From JAWKXU01 sp020446465 (lineage in GTDB: Bacteria; Pseudomonadota; Alphaproteobacteria; Sphingomonadales; Sphingomonadaceae): a stretch of 64,000 nt of DNA. Positions 8,738 through 17,129 of this stretch are shown here, one piece after another. The notes under the pieces are model-generated. The model saw nothing but the letters and a program-made list of their open reading frames with translations, was not told the DNA's origin and made no database searches. The stretch is taken from NCBI GenBank assembly GCA_041396845.1, contig JAWKXU010000004.1, positions 372,001 to 436,000 on the forward strand, written 5' to 3'. Position 1 is the stretch's first letter. Every line of letters starts with the position of its first letter. The position numbers were made by a program, and so were the translations under genes.

Positions 8738-9204
8738 AGCGTATCGAACCCGAATGGAACGAACCATTCGCGATCCTTCAGTGTGCGGTGTTCGGCATGA
8801 TCCACAATCATTTGCGCGGCCTTGCCTTGCGCCCCTTCGGCCCCGTCGAGCGGCAGTGCATCGACAAGTTTCTCCACTGCCTTGTTCACGGCAACGCGCT
8901 GATCACGAACACCAAGTCCGCCAGCGTTGGCAAGCGCCACATCAATGGCCTGCAACGCGCCAGACGTTTTTTCACCGCCACTGACAGACTTACGCAAAGC
9001 GGTTGCCAGGTCGCGATAATCGTCGAGCTCCTCGCGCTCGAAATCAGGCACCTGATCGAACTGCGCGCGAATGATCTGGATATGACCGATGGCCAGATGC
9101 ACCTGTTCCTGCGCCAATGAAGCATCGGGCGGCAAATGCGGCAGGACCACTTCCGTCAAAGAGCGAACCACGCTCGCAAGGCGTTCATCGACATTGGGGG
9201 TCAT
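8734..9204 (-). CDS. Uncharacterised alpha-helical protein
   Basis: A 156-residue protein without recognised catalytic motif. It is predicted mostly helical, with acidic and hydrophobic heptads such as VDERLASVVRSLTEVVLPHL and an ending REWFVPFGFDTL. It overlaps the phosphotransferase gene upstream by four bases and the CrtC-like gene downstream, so it is translationally coupled to both. Small helical partners are common beside phosphotransferase-type acyl-CoA-metabolism genes in actinobacteria and sphingomonads, so a complex with the kinase is possible. No function is claimed. Confidence 0.7.
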   Translation of the reverse strand: MTPNVDERLASVVRSLTEVVLPHLPPDASLAQEQVHLAIGHIQIIRAQFDQVPDFEREELDDYRDLATALRKSVSGGEKTSGALQAIDVALANAGGLGVRDQRVAVNKAVEKLVDALPLDGAEGAQGKAAQMIVDHAEHRTLKDREWFVPFGFDTL

Positions 9205-10358
9205 GCTGGCTCCTCCTGCCTTTGCGTCAGGTCAGTCTGCTTCATCAGGCGAACGAAATCACCTTCGAACATGGCGCTCGCGCCAGCAAGGAAAGTCAGC
9301 AACACGTCCTGATGGTTATGCTGTGAGCGGGCAGCCTCAAGCCCATCCGCCGCAGCGATGATGTAACATTTCCAGCTGCTCATCACGTCATAGTAATGCA
9401 GCGTCGCGCGATTGACGGTGCGCCCCGAACGCTTTTCGTATTCTGCGATGAATTCATCGCGTTCGAACAGATCGCTCGCCCTGAAGGTCTTGTCTTCAGG
9501 GTCAAAAGTCCCGAAAACCTGCATCAGAACCCAGGCCAGATCCTCATGAAAATCGCCGATGCGGGCAAGCTCCCAGTCAAGGATCGCGGTGATCTCGCCG
9601 CTATCTTCCTCGAACAGATAATTGCCCGTGCGATAGTCGCCATGCGTCACCACAAGCTCTGCCGTTTCTGGCATGTTTTCACGCAACCACTGATCTACCA
9701 AGGCAAAGATCGGTTTGGTTTCGCCGCGGTCGATATCCCACATGCCGCGCCAGTAATTGTATGACCAGCGCGCGGCCTGCCTGGGATCACCATCAGGCAC
9801 CTCGAAACCGACAAGCGGTTTGGCCCGCCAATCATAGGCGTGAATGGTCACGAGATGATCGACAAACTGATCGCGCAATTTGGCCCGTAAGTTCGGGCCA
9901 AGATAGGTCCCAAGACCGGAAACCTTCACGCCCGCACCGCTGGGTTTGGTTACACCAGATACCACCCGCATGATTGCGGCAGGCTGGGGGAAGTGTTCTG
10001 CATCGTTATCGACCCATACCGGCTCCGGCGCGGGAACCAGCCCCTGCATAGCCTTGATCAGAACGAACTCACGCTCCCGATCCGTTTCGGTAATCGCCTT
10101 GCGCGGATCCATTCGCAGCAGGAATTGCTCACTCTTGCCATCCTGCGTCAGCGTAAAGAAAAACTGCTCCTTGGATGCCCCGCCGCCGACGCGCTTGACG
10201 CCTGACACTTCGGCATCAGGGCGTTCTATGGCAAAGAACTTTGCCAGAACGTCCTGAATTTCCTCACGCAGGGCAGCCCGATAAGGCGGCAGGTCCATCG
10301 ATGCCTGACGGCGATCGAGGATTTTGCGGTAACAGGTCTCCATCTCCCGGTTTTGCAT
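9201..10358 (-). CDS. Aminoglycoside-phosphotransferase-fold kinase (ACAD10-N/FadE36-like)
   Basis: A 385-residue APH-fold protein. The catalytic loop VTHGDYRTGNYLF and the metal-binding ILDWELARIGDFHEDLAW are complete, so it is probably an active small-molecule kinase. GGGASKEQFFFTL is the nucleotide-binding beginning. The resemblance is to the phosphotransferase domain fused to acyl-CoA dehydrogenases in eukaryotic ACAD10/11, where it phosphorylates hydroxyacyl-CoA compounds, rather than to antibiotic resistance enzymes. GGAGG lies seven bases before the ATG. Its place between two CrtC-like genes suggests a substrate hydroxyl group made by a neighbouring enzyme (inference). Confidence 0.8.
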   Translation of the reverse strand: MQNREMETCYRKILDRRQASMDLPPYRAALREEIQDVLAKFFAIERPDAEVSGVKRVGGGASKEQFFFTLTQDGKSEQFLLRMDPRKAITETDREREFVLIKAMQGLVPAPEPVWVDNDAEHFPQPAAIMRVVSGVTKPSGAGVKVSGLGTYLGPNLRAKLRDQFVDHLVTIHAYDWRAKPLVGFEVPDGDPRQAARWSYNYWRGMWDIDRGETKPIFALVDQWLRENMPETAELVVTHGDYRTGNYLFEEDSGEITAILDWELARIGDFHEDLAWVLMQVFGTFDPEDKTFRASDLFERDEFIAEYEKRSGRTVNRATLHYYDVMSSWKCYIIAAADGLEAARSQHNHQDVLLTFLAGASAMFEGDFVRLMKQTDLTQRQEEPA

Positions 10359-10361
10359 TAA

Positions 10362-11330
10362 TCAGCCTCCAACGATGCGGCCATATTCGGGGATAGAACG
10401 GCAATGTTCAAGATAAGCCGTTGCCCATGCAAATTCCGTCCAGCCGATACCCTCCTTGCCATCGACCCAGATGCGGGCACCAGCTTCATGCAGCCTGACT
10501 TCGGGGCAAGGCGGCATGACGCTCTGCGAGAAATGTTCAGCCCGCAATGTCGTTGTGCGCCCGGCCTCGTCCGTAATCGTGCCGACAAGCGTTTTCAGCA
10601 GGAAGTCGCTGTCGAGATCCCAGTCAAGATCGATGTCGGTGATTTCAGCCATCAACCCGTCTTTCGCCACATAGCCGCGCAGGGCTGGTTTACCGAGGCA
10701 GTTGAGATCCCAGAAGTGCAACGAAGTTTCCGTGCCGACCTGGCCGACAAACCAGCGATAGCCGGGGCTGAAAGCGAGCCAATCGCGCGATCCCCAGCTG
10801 TGGTCACGATGCGCGCCCGTGTCGAGATCGTAAGTCTTGCCAGCAACCTTCAGTTGGCCCTTGATCCATCCGCTTTGCTCCGTGCGGTCGGTCGCGCAAT
10901 ATATGGGGCAGCCATCCTTGTGCGCTCCATAATGGTAGGGAGGATGGAACGCTTCAAAATCGAAATCGAGATCCACGGCATCGTTCTTGAACCGGCAGGT
11001 CGCATTCTTGAACCGGAGATCATGCTTCATTTCAAACCCGTCGATCTTCCACTCTGAAAAATCCATCGCGGGGTCGACAACGCGATCCGGCATCCCGAAC
11101 GAAAGCGGTTCAGGGCCGATGGCGGGGCCGAAAACAGAAAGATAAGCGCCTGCTTCGTTCGCAGAATTGATCCAGGTGTAGGAGAAGAATGACAGCCCTT
11201 CATCCGGCACGCTCACCACATAGGGAATGGATTCACGGTCACGCGGCTTTGCGCTGTCCAGCTTGTGCCGCCCATCATCTTCGGGCTTGGCGATCAGATC
11301 AGGTCTGGTCAGGCGAAAGGCATCAAACAT
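10362..11330 (-). CDS. CrtC/AttH-like protein B (DUF7064/7065-type), uncharacterised
   Basis: A 322-residue soluble protein, the larger-insert paralogue of the one at 7769-8737. The motif GAHRDHSWGSRDW at mid-length corresponds to the conserved D/H-SWG site of the superfamily, with YRWFVGQVGTETSLHFWDLN following. It is Trp- and Tyr-rich and has no signal peptide. It starts four bases after the end of the damaged subunit IV-like gene and ends three bases before the kinase start, so it is an internal operon gene. Function is unknown; two homologues in one operon suggest either a heteromer or successive steps on one substrate. Confidence 0.6.
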   Translation of the reverse strand: MFDAFRLTRPDLIAKPEDDGRHKLDSAKPRDRESIPYVVSVPDEGLSFFSYTWINSANEAGAYLSVFGPAIGPEPLSFGMPDRVVDPAMDFSEWKIDGFEMKHDLRFKNATCRFKNDAVDLDFDFEAFHPPYHYGAHKDGCPIYCATDRTEQSGWIKGQLKVAGKTYDLDTGAHRDHSWGSRDWLAFSPGYRWFVGQVGTETSLHFWDLNCLGKPALRGYVAKDGLMAEITDIDLDWDLDSDFLLKTLVGTITDEAGRTTTLRAEHFSQSVMPPCPEVRLHEAGARIWVDGKEGIGWTEFAWATAYLEHCRSIPEYGRIVGG

Positions 11331-11334
11331 AATT

Positions 11335-11601
11335 TCAACTCCAGGGAATCAGGAACAGGCCGCCACACAAAACGGCCAAAACGATAGTAGACCAAAAATA
11401 GAGCACTTGCCTGAACGGCCTATGGCTCCAGCGAAGATGCATGAACTACTCGATGATAAGTTGCACTTTTGCAAGAGCGATTACAAAAATCGAGAGGCCC
11501 GCTACAAGAGAAGCGCCTTCAAACTCGAATGCGACAAACGCCCCGAGCGTGAGCATCACCAGAAGCAGCATGGCTCCTGTGGAAGACAGGCGCCCGCTCA
11601 T
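11335..11601 (-). pseudogene. Cytochrome c oxidase subunit IV-like membrane protein, interrupted by an in-frame TAG
   Basis: The frame starts with an ATG that overlaps the subunit III-like stop (ATGA). It encodes a first helix MLLLVMLTLGAFVAFEF, a second helix up to AKVQLIIE, and then meets TAG at 11446-11448. Beyond it the same frame continues FMHLRWSHRPFRQVLYFW and a third helix IVLAVLCGGLFLIP to TGA at 11335. Subunit IV-type proteins of this size (about 85-100 residues) normally read K-x-x-L-I-x-x-Y/W-F-M-x-L-R here, so the TAG replaces an aromatic codon one base away. The gene is broken after 51 codons unless read through. Reading frame and protein logic are directly visible; loss of function is inferred. 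Confidence 0.75.
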
Positions 11602-12215
11602 GCCACACCCCCAGCAAGATAGAGCAGCGGGAACAGCACCACCCATAACAGGTCCACCATGTGCCAGTAAGCTCCTGCACTTTCGAGCCATGCGAGCGTG
11701 GATTCGCCCTGGGGTTTGCGCAGTTTGGAAATGGTCACAAGCAGAACGCCGACACCGATTGCAAAGTGCAGAAAATGGATGCCCGTGAAGGCGAAATAAT
11801 ATGTGAAAAATTCATTGGTCAGCGGGGTAATGCCTGCCCCGAACTTGTGGGCGTATTCATATACCTTGAGGAACGCAAAACCGGATCCGATCACAAGCGC
11901 CATGATCACCCGCAGGCGCGCCCCGGCCCAGTCACCCGCGCGGCCCGCTTCAACCGCCCGAACCACCAACCACCCACTGACAATCAGGATCAGCGTGTTC
12001 GCAAGACCAATAGCAGGGTCCAGCATAGCGCGCGAGGCACGATAAGTTTCAGGGTCTGAAACCTGGCCAATCGTAAAAAGCAGGAAGAACAGGGCGAACA
12101 TGCCCATGTCTGCACAGATGAAAAAGAGAACGCCCGAATCGCATGGAAGAGCGGAGCCTCCTGCCCCGCTCTTCCCCACGTCCGGTTTGCCTTGCACCTC
12201 TGCCAGTTCTGACAT
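11598..12215 (-). CDS. Cytochrome c oxidase subunit III-like (NorE/CoxC family) protein
   Basis: A 205-residue membrane protein with about five helices. GVLFFICADMGMFALFFLLF, FLKVYEYAHKF, FAFTGIHFLHFAIGVG and the C-terminal AYWHMVDLLWVVLFPLLYL are hallmarks of the subunit III/NorE family. The ATG at 12215 overlaps the previous stop as TGATG. No subunit I or II gene lies in the window, so this is an orphan accessory subunit. NorE-like proteins assist nitric oxide reductases in denitrifiers; here the catabolic operon suggests a role tied to a membrane oxygenase or transport (inference). Confidence 0.8.
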   Translation of the reverse strand: MSELAEVQGKPDVGKSGAGGSALPCDSGVLFFICADMGMFALFFLLFTIGQVSDPETYRASRAMLDPAIGLANTLILIVSGWLVVRAVEAGRAGDWAGARLRVIMALVIGSGFAFLKVYEYAHKFGAGITPLTNEFFTYYFAFTGIHFLHFAIGVGVLLVTISKLRKPQGESTLAWLESAGAYWHMVDLLWVVLFPLLYLAGGVA

Positions 12216-12943
12216 CAATCCCCCACCTCAGCACGGATGCGGTTGATTGCCTTCAACTGATAGTAAGTGATGATCGGTGCATAGATGAAGAAGATCATGA
12301 ACTCGATCCAGAAGTTCAGGATTCCCTGCCGGGCGAATGCGCCATCCTTGAAGAAAGGCATCAGGCATTCCGCCGTGAACATGAAACCGACCCAGATCGA
12401 ATACCAGCACACCCATTTCGGAAAGAACGGCACATCCCGTTTGTCACGAAGGCAGCCTGCGCCAAGCGCAATCATCTGCACCGATGTAACCGCATAGCCC
12501 AGATCGATCAGCAGCCAGGCCATGTCATACATCAACTGCAACGTTTCCGTCGGCAGCGCGTCGGGCCGATAAGACCCCGTCAGCCAGAAGCTGCTAGATA
12601 CAAGAATGGGCACGACCGTCAGCCCTGCGCCCCATACCTGCAGGTTCGTCAGCAGGTGATCGCGACCAAGGATGAAATCCATGACCTTGCCGATCGAAAT
12701 ACCCCACACCGCATAACTGACGGCAAAAGTCATCGAAATGACCATACCCAGTCGAACGAGATTGCGGTTATCCCGAAAGTAGGTGGCGATGTGTTCCGCT
12801 TCCAGCGATCCGGCATAAGGCGGAATGTTATGCCCCATGATGCCCCAGAACACGATGAAAACGCCCATGAAGATCATGCCGTTCCACGCGCAGAACTTCC
12901 AGGCGCCGTAACTGTTGTCAGTAGTGATTTTTGTCCCGTCCAT
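12215..12943 (-). CDS. Integral membrane protein of unknown function, first gene of operon
   Basis: A 242-residue protein with six or seven hydrophobic helices (for example FCAWNGMIFMGVFIVFWGIM, FAVSYAVWGISIGKV, FWIEFMIFFIYAPIITYYQL). No enzyme motif is recognised. The ATG at 12943 was chosen over 12970 because GAGGAGT lies eight bases upstream. It heads the leftward operon that continues with the subunit III-like gene. His residues are few, so it is not an obvious heme-copper or diiron catalyst. A role as scaffold or transporter is possible; no function is assigned. Confidence 0.7.
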   Translation of the reverse strand: MDGTKITTDNSYGAWKFCAWNGMIFMGVFIVFWGIMGHNIPPYAGSLEAEHIATYFRDNRNLVRLGMVISMTFAVSYAVWGISIGKVMDFILGRDHLLTNLQVWGAGLTVVPILVSSSFWLTGSYRPDALPTETLQLMYDMAWLLIDLGYAVTSVQMIALGAGCLRDKRDVPFFPKWVCWYSIWVGFMFTAECLMPFFKDGAFARQGILNFWIEFMIFFIYAPIITYYQLKAINRIRAEVGD

Positions 12944-12978
12944 TTTCACGCACTCCTCTCGCACGCGCACTTTTTATT

Positions 12979-13016
12979 GGAAGAAAGGGGCATCGCCCAC
13001 GGCGACCCCCTTCCTT
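12979..13016 (-). terminator. Rho-independent-type hairpin after the TonB receptor
   Basis: Read on the minus strand the hairpin pairs GGAAGGGGGTCGCC with GGCGATGCCCCTTTCTTCC across a GTG loop, just after the receptor stop, with AAT and A/T-rich sequence beyond. It separates the receptor from the next leftward operon. Confidence 0.5.
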
Positions 13017-15107
13017 CAAATCGCCCGGTCAGAACCGGAACGTCGCTTCCACGCCGTATGTGCGCGGTTGCGCGCGAACACGATAACCTTTGCCGAACAG
13101 GTTCTCAATCGAGATACCGAACGGATAGTATGTCTTGTTCGACAGGTTCTTGCCCCAGAGCGAGATGCTGTAACGGTCAGCATCATACGTCACACGGCCG
13201 TTGAACAGCCAGTATTTGCCTTCACCCCTGGCAAAATCGCCCGTGGCGACATTGACCAGCGGACCGCGGCTGTAATCCTTGAACGAGTCATAATAGAACC
13301 TGCCGGTGTATGACGTGTCGCCATGAATTTTCAGCATGGCATCGCCAATGTCCACCGCATTCCAGTCAAACGCGAGGTTGATTGACGACTTGGCAGCATA
13401 AGGGAACGGGTTGCCGCCCACACTGACGTTGCCGCCCGACGATTGCACGCATGATCCTTGCTGCGCGGGAAACTGGCCGGATAGGTCAAGTGCCGCGCAG
13501 GCATCCTGATCAAAGCCCTTGTACTTGCTGTCCAGCAAGCCAAGCGAAGCCGAAAGTTTCAGACGATCGGTCGCCGCGAACTGAACATCAAGCTCAAGCC
13601 CCTTGAGCTTGCCATCGAGCGCGATCAGGTTTGCCGTTGCAGTGTTGTCGACAACCTGACCCTGTTGGCCTGTGTAGTCATAATAGAACAACGCGCCGTT
13701 GATTTGCAGGCGGTTATCCATGAAGCGGGTCTTGAAACCGACTTCAAAGGCATCGACTTCCTCCGGCCTGACGAAGTAGACTTGCTGGCTTCCGCCGTAC
13801 GCGAGGCCGTTGAAAGTGCCCGCGCGATATCCACGGCTGTAACTGGCATACATCATAACACCATCAACCGGCTTCCAGTCCAGAATGGCACGGCCCGAAA
13901 ACTTCTTGGTCTTGCCGCGCCGTTCAAGGCCACCGGGAACGGGAATGTCCAGATCGACAAACGAGGGGATCACCACGTTGCCAGCTTCGTCATAGACATT
14001 TTCAAGGAAATAGGGGTCTTCGAACGCCGAAACGGTCAGCATCCTCGCAGTCCCTGTTTCATCGTAATATGTGGTTACGCCATCCGTGAAGAGGTTCTTG
14101 TCGATGGTATAGCGCAAACCTGCCGTGAACTTCACAGTCGGGGTCAGTTCATAACTGCCTTCGCCGTAAATCGCGTAGCTCTTGCGGACCTGCTTGAAAT
14201 GCTGGGTTGCCGTGATCCCGGTGGGCATGGAACCAGCCGAAAGCGCTGTCCCGGAGAAACCGCCACCTGGATTAAACCACGCCTGCCAGCCACCGGGGAC
14301 CAGATCATAAGCACCAAACGAGCCAAGAGCGGCATTCACGTCGCGCAGCGAGTTGAAGAAGTCCGGCTTGTTATCGGCCGTAATGCTGTCCCGACCATAG
14401 AAACCGCCCAGGATCATCTTGAACGGCCCGCCATCATAATCGAAGCGCAGATCCTGGTTGAATGCGTTGAAGTTCGATTCATAACCGATCGAACAGCCAC
14501 GGAACGGGGTCGCATCGCAATCCGTCGGGCTGTTGAGATAACGCCCGGAATCGTAACCTGAGGTCGAAATCAGTTTGATGCTGTCGGTCAGGTCGGCCTT
14601 GACCGTCAGCACTACGCCTTCTGCACGGGTTAGCGCCGTGCCGACCGTGTCAGCTTCAATCTCGTTGATACCATATCCATTGCCCGACTGGCTGTATGTC
14701 GCGGGGAGAAGACCAAGCCCACCGGGACCAAAAGCAACATCCTGGAACAGGCCATTCAGCAGGAAATTGGGCGACTGGAAGTTGACCACATCGCTGCCTT
14801 TGGTCTGGCCGATCGGCAACGGCCCCATCGCACCACCCTTGGATTTCGCGTAATACCCCTTGAGCGTGATATCCAGCGTATCAGTCGGCATCACGCGCAA
14901 GGTGCCACGGATACCATAGCTTTCATCGCCTCCCGGATCGCGTCCCGTTGCAAGGTTGAGACCCGACGCACCACCGGCGGCCCAGGTATTCAGCCCTGCA
15001 GGAAGCCGGTTATGTATATAAGGATCGGAATTGACGTATGTACTGACGTGACCCCCTGATTTTCCTCCACGAGCGATTAGAGTCTGGCCTTGAAGGAAGG
15101 ACAGACG

Positions 15108-15374
15108 ATGAAGCGTACGAGGTTTTCAGAAGAGCAGATTATCGGGGTGCTGAAGGAAGCGGAGGCGGGAGCCAAGACCGCTGACCTGGCCCGTCGGCAC
15201 GGTGTATCTGAAGCGACGATCTACAACTGGAAGTCGAAGTATGGCGGGATGGAAGTGTCCGATGCCCGCCGACTGAAGGAGCTCGAGAGCGAGAACGCCA
15301 AGCTCAAGCGGCTGCTGGCCGATGCGATGCTGGACAAGGCTGCTCTGAAGGATCTTCTGGCAAAAAAGTTCTGA
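15108..15374 (+). CDS. IS3-family transposase OrfA (helix-turn-helix)
   Basis: An 88-residue protein starting RTRFSEEQIIGVLKEAEAG with a helix-turn-helix TADLARRHGVSEATIYNWKSKYGG and a C-terminal leucine-zipper-like helix LKELESENAKLKRLLADAML. It binds the element ends and dimerises through the zipper. The ATG at 15108 follows AAGGACAG; a TTG at 15090 is less likely. Translation of the full transposase should require a -1 frameshift near the end. Confidence 0.93.
   Translation: MKRTRFSEEQIIGVLKEAEAGAKTADLARRHGVSEATIYNWKSKYGGMEVSDARRLKELESENAKLKRLLADAMLDKAALKDLLAKKF
15362..15368 (+). promoter_or_regulatory. Programmed -1 frameshift heptamer
   Basis: A AAA AAG is in the correct register (gcA AAA AAG) at the end of orfA, two codons before its stop. 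After a -1 slip the frame continues through orfB without a stop, giving the OrfAB transposase. Confidence 0.8.
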
Positions 15375-15412
15375 CGCCCGCCGCGCAGCGGGAAGCTGTT
15401 GCTCATCTCCAG

Positions 15413-16279
15413 GTGTGCCACGGGATGAGCGAGCGGCGGGCGTGCCGTGTTATCGATGCTGATCGCAAAAGCGTGCGTTACCGTTCCACCCGGGACGATG
15501 ATGCCGAGCTTCGCGAGAAGCTGCGCGAGCTGGCCAACCAGCGTCGCCGGTTCGGCTATCGCCGTCTGCATATCCTGCTGCGCCGGGAGGGGATCATGAT
15601 CAACCGCAAGAAGACCCAGAGGCTCTACAAGGAAGAAGGGCTGGCAGTAAGGCGACGACGAAGCCGCAGGCGTGCTGTTGGCACAAGGGCACCTGCTCCG
15701 GTTCTGGCGCTGCCGAACCAGCGCTGGAGCCTGGACTTTGTTCACGACCAGATGGCTTCGGGAAGACGGTTCCGGGTGCTCAACGTGGTCGATGACGTGA
15801 CCCGGGAGTGCCTGGCAGCGGTGCCGGACACCTCGATCTCTGGTCGCCGTGTCGTTCGCGAGCTGACCGCACTGATCGAACAGCGCGGCAAGCCAGGCAT
15901 GATCGTCAGCGACAATGGCACCGAGCTCACCAGCAACGCTGTGCTGGCATGGTGCGGCGAGGTCGGCGTGGAGTGGCATTACATCGCGCCCGGAAGGCCG
16001 ATGCAGAATGGCTATGTCGAGAGCTTCAATGGCCGCATGCGCGACGAACTGCTCAACGAGACGCTGTTCTTGAGCATGGCCCATGCCCGTGTCGAGATCG
16101 CGGCCTGGGTCGAAGACTACAATCGGGAGCGACCACACTCGTCTCTCGGTTACGCAACACCGGCGGCGTTCGCCGCTGAACTGGATAAGCAATGGCCTGC
16201 TTCGCTACGCCCTACGGGCTCCGCTACGCAGCCCATTGCTTCAACCGCGCTTATGCGCAAAACAACCGCCCGGCTCTAA
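15413..16279 (+). CDS. IS3-family transposase OrfB (DDE integrase domain)
   Basis: The rve-type integrase part of the transposase. RFGYRRLHILLRREG is the HTH-21 region; catalytic acidic residues lie at WSLDFVHD, VSDNGTE and the glutamate in GYVESFNGRMRDELLN, with the IS3-typical ending YNRERPHSSLGYATPAAF. The frame is open from the slippery site at 15368, so the product is expected as an OrfAB fusion; the GTG at 15413 is only the first start-like codon. All catalytic residues appear present. Confidence 0.93.
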   Translation: MCHGMSERRACRVIDADRKSVRYRSTRDDDAELREKLRELANQRRRFGYRRLHILLRREGIMINRKKTQRLYKEEGLAVRRRRSRRRAVGTRAPAPVLALPNQRWSLDFVHDQMASGRRFRVLNVVDDVTRECLAAVPDTSISGRRVVRELTALIEQRGKPGMIVSDNGTELTSNAVLAWCGEVGVEWHYIAPGRPMQNGYVESFNGRMRDELLNETLFLSMAHARVEIAAWVEDYNRERPHSSLGYATPAAFAAELDKQWPASLRPTGSATQPIASTALMRKTTARL

Positions 16280-17000
16280 TCCCAGCTGGGGGAAAGCTGG
16301 GGGTCACGTCAGTACCTGCGATACGAATGCCGACCTTGTCGGTAACCGGCGTGAACTCGACCGCGCCTTCGGCGTTGTAACGGTCATAATTGCCGTAACC
16401 CAAAGTCAGATAGCCGTTCGTGCCATCCAGCTTCGGCTTGCGCGTGATGAAATTTATCGCACCGCCCGTTGTGTTGCGGCCATAAAGCGTCCCTTGCGGT
16501 CCGCGAACAACCTCGACCTGTTCCAGATCATAAAGCTGCTGGCCATGGCTGGCACGAAATGCCTGATAGACCTCGTCAACATAGACACCCACCGGCGACG
16601 CCGCATTGGCGTTGTATTCCGTCCCCACGCCGACACCGCGCAGCGAGAAGTTGGGTTGTTGCTGGCCGTAAGGCGACGACACCTGAAGATTGGGCATCGA
16701 AGCATTGAGATCCGACGTTTCAAACACGCCCTTGCTCTGCAACATGTCGGATGAAATGGCCGAAACCGCCACGGGCACATTCTGGAGGTTTTCAGAACGT
16801 TTCGTTGCCGTAACGATAATTTCAGCAAGACCGCCCTGTGCTGGCCCTCCGCCCTGACCGGCGGCCCCATCCTGCGCAAATGCCGGCATGGCAATCCCAC
16901 TTGCGAGCGCAAGTGCGCTCACAGCATACCTGAGTTTCATGATACACTCCCTCTCTGAATCCGGCGTCTGCTCAATGCGCCGTGCAAAGTGCCACATTTT

Positions 17001-17019
17001 TGCGTGGCACTGATACGCA
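17001..17019. promoter_or_regulatory. 19-bp palindromic operator, copy 2
   Basis: TGCGTGGCACTGATACGCA shares the outer TGCGT-N9-ACGCA with the copies at 1517 and 21803; inner arms are imperfect. It lies 60 bases upstream of the TonB receptor start and 110 bases upstream of the divergent reductase start, so one site could control both. Confidence 0.5.
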
Positions 17020-17129
17020 AATTACGTTAGGAGAACGTCAAGTCAACAAGTAAACCCGCCCCTTCAATGGCACTTTCCGAAATTCTATCGAAATTCGAAA
17101 TGTGCGTGATATATATTTCAAGGTGAGAG

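Larger units (their letters stand above)
15044..16311 (+). mobile_element. IS3-family insertion sequence (IS407-group-like), complete
   Basis: A 1268-bp element with perfect 13-bp terminal inverted repeats TGACGTGACCCCC at 15044-15056 and 16299-16311. It is flanked by direct GTAC copies at 15040-15043 and 16312-16315, the 4-bp target duplication usual for the IS407 group. It carries orfA and orfB joined by a slippery heptamer. It sits within the TonB receptor gene in the opposite orientation. Intact ends, intact reading frames and an undamaged duplication point to a recent insertion (inference). Confidence 0.95.
13029..16940 (-). pseudogene. TonB-dependent receptor, split by an IS element
   Basis: The N-terminal part (start ATG at 16940 with GAGGGAG upstream) has a signal peptide ending MPAFAQ, a plug domain with EIIVTATKRSENLQNVPVAVSAI, and RGPQGTLYGRNTTGGAIN. 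The C-terminal barrel part runs to SKFR-like ending VEATFRF, typical of outer-membrane proteins that end in Phe. Removing the insertion and one GTAC copy restores one open frame of 879 residues across the junction (RIAGT joined to YVNSDPYIHN). The gene is therefore intact apart from the insertion. It belongs to the class used by sphingomonads for uptake of hydrophobic or complex organic substrates, and lies next to the catabolic reductase gene with a shared operator region. The interrupted gene should not give a functional receptor. Confidence 0.9.

Noticed and set aside
9201..10358. Aminoglycoside resistance gene
   Set aside because: The fold is APH, but the gene is embedded in a catabolic operon and resembles the ACAD10-type kinase branch rather than resistance enzymes.
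11446..11448. TAG read as pyrrolysine
   Set aside because: No sign of pyrrolysine machinery is expected in this group, and the position normally holds an aromatic residue, so a nonsense mutation is simpler.
13029..14900. C-terminal TonB receptor part as an independent gene
   Set aside because: Its Met start is internal to the barrel domain; the frame continues upstream to the IS junction and joins the N-terminal part exactly.
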